Shown in pieces: positions 63,269 through 64,000 of a DNA stretch of 64,000 nucleotides. Both the position numbers and the translations under genes were made by a program. The DNA is from CAWATZ01 sp963784995 (GTDB lineage: Bacteria > Planctomycetota > Planctomycetia > Gemmatales > Gemmataceae), in contig CAWATZ010000007.1 of NCBI GenBank assembly GCA_963784995.1, forward strand, positions 310,001-374,000, written 5' to 3'. The notes beneath the pieces are model-generated. The model was not told the origin of the DNA and did no database searches. It saw only the letters and a program-made list of their open reading frames with translations. How positions within the stretch are numbered: position 1 is the stretch's first letter; every line of letters starts with the position of its first letter.

Positions 63269-63634
63269 ATGGCACGCAAACCCAAGATCGTCTGTCGGGA
63301 CACGCTCTCCGTCAGCGTCGATGTTTGCCGAGTCCGGATGCAGACCGGGGAACCCGTTGTTTTTCTCGACGTTCGTCAGGACGAGGATCGGGCTGCAAGT
63401 CCCATCCAGATTGCCGGCTCCCTCCGCATCGTCGGCGACGACCGGGCCTTTCACCCGCCCTGCCATAAACACAACTACATCGTCGTCTATTGTGCCTGAC
63501 TGCACCAGGAAACCAGCACCCGTGTGGTGCGCCAGTTGCGAGAACAAGGCTATTCTTCCGTCTTCGTGCTGCGCGGCGGGTTCGACGCCTGGTTGCGCGC
63601 GGACGGTCTGGCAGAGCCGATTCGGGACGGGTGA
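63269..63634 (+). CDS. Rhodanese-domain protein with in-frame TGA (candidate selenocysteine)
   Basis: ATG 63269 follows AGGAAGGA. The frame reads VVFLDVRQDEDRAASPIQIA, then NYIVVYCA, TGA (63497-63499), LHQETSTRVVRQLREQGYSS and VLRGGFDAWL, ending at TGA 63632. Both sides form one rhodanese domain in the same frame. Relatives have Y-C-x-C with the rhodanese catalytic Cys first; here the TGA takes the place of the second Cys (residue 77), the usual sign of selenocysteine. A 6-bp stem GCACCA/TGGTGC (63502-63530) follows, weakly like a bacterial SECIS. The alternatives are a nonsense mutation or a base error (TGC or TGT to TGA). Confidence 0.5.
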
Positions 63635-63679
63635 CGACGGGCAACTCTGGCTCTCCAGATGAAACGGAAGGCGGTAAGC

Positions 63680-63731
63680 GTCGTGTGCGTCGGTCAAATC
63701 ACCCTTGGTGTATCAGACCGACGCACACGAC
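63680..63731. repeat. 16-bp inverted repeat after the rhodanese gene
   Basis: GTCGTGTGCGTCGGTC (63680-63695) and its exact complement (63716-63731) enclose a 20-base loop. Part of it resembles the dispersed GTGACCGACGCGCG repeats near cpaF. It may end the rhodanese transcript, though a T-run is missing. Confidence 0.6.
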
Positions 63732-63734
63732 ACT

Positions 63735-64000
63735 TCGTCCAGCGGGAATCATAAGTCATGGTCTTGCAGATGGCCCGTTTCTCTTACCAACCGGGGATGT
63801 CCAGGAGCTACCGTAGACGTCGGTCGTCAGCTTGACGACCGAACTCGGCTGTACGGGGTGGTCCGAAGGTCGTTCGCCGAGTTGTTCCACCTGCTGGCCG
63901 GAGACCAGTCTCGCGAGAAATACGTTTTGGCCAAGGGTAGTTTCACAGCTGAGTTATCCGCAGTGTGCAGTTTCGACCCATTGAGCGCCAGGAGCGGCAC
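63735..64000. other. No gene recognised at the right edge
   Basis: The final stretch has the short inverted repeat GTCGGTCGTCAGCTTGACGACCGAA near 63820, but no convincing coding frame on either strand. Confidence 0.4.

Overview
The window is GC-rich and reads as a planctomycete of the Gemmata group (family Gemmataceae). The main clues are several proteins with the Gemmata-type repeat-companion domain (TIGR02996-like, ending in a RxLADWLxE motif), an ECF sigma factor with a long membrane-anchored extension, a formylmethanofuran dehydrogenase subunit, secreted sulfatase and sialate O-acetylesterase genes, WD40 and leucine-rich-repeat proteins, and many long palindromic intergenic repeats. The assignment is inference from gene content; there is no rRNA gene here.

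Layout. (1) 1-6 kb: a defence-like block. It holds a superfamily II helicase, a frameshifted RibD-like deaminase fused to a RecG-C-like ATP-binding and winged-helix part, an array of palindromic repeats with about 62-bp period, then an overlapping pair of an AAA ATPase and a TOPRIM/DUF4435-like protein that resembles PARIS (AriA/AriB). (2) 6-9.8 kb: a leucine-rich-repeat protein, a shortened PQQ-propeller protein and HflX. (3) 9.9-15.1 kb, minus strand: an operon led by an ECF sigma factor fused through a membrane segment to an HlyD/barrel-sandwich domain, followed by four free-standing secreted paralogues of that domain. (4) 15.3-21.9 kb: two membrane-associated GTPases, a methyltransferase, a LigD-phosphoesterase-like protein, an ABC ATPase, and a set of long hairpin elements between genes. 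(5) 22.6-26.6 kb: a xanthine-dehydrogenase/isoquinoline-oxidoreductase-type operon whose second half has about 14 single-base frameshifts, ended by a strong hairpin.

(6) At 28.3 kb lies the 3' part of a tRNA-Leu(CAA) gene without its 5' half, as at the far end of an integrated element. Everything to the right is accessory in character: a DNA polymerase III beta-clamp paralogue, an MFS gene cut by an IS1634-like element, an orphan CpaF ATPase, a secreted glycan-active cluster (two SGNH esterases, a sulfatase, a frameshifted secreted protein), the C-terminal stub of a tyrosine integrase, WD40 and Flp pilin genes, a stand-alone rpsR with a DUF1415 gene, an RRM protein, Gemmata-family paralogues, a second IS1634-like element beside the 3' end of a group II intron, an attC-like structure, and an IS701-like element that has cut an esterase gene with a 6-bp target duplication.

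(7) The right end has fwdB/fhcB and, divergent from it, a rhodanese whose second active-site-loop cysteine position is an in-frame TGA, which makes it a candidate selenoprotein.

Frameshifts occur in several genes, including conserved hflX. Some are therefore probably assembly errors rather than real pseudogenes; this is stated entry by entry.
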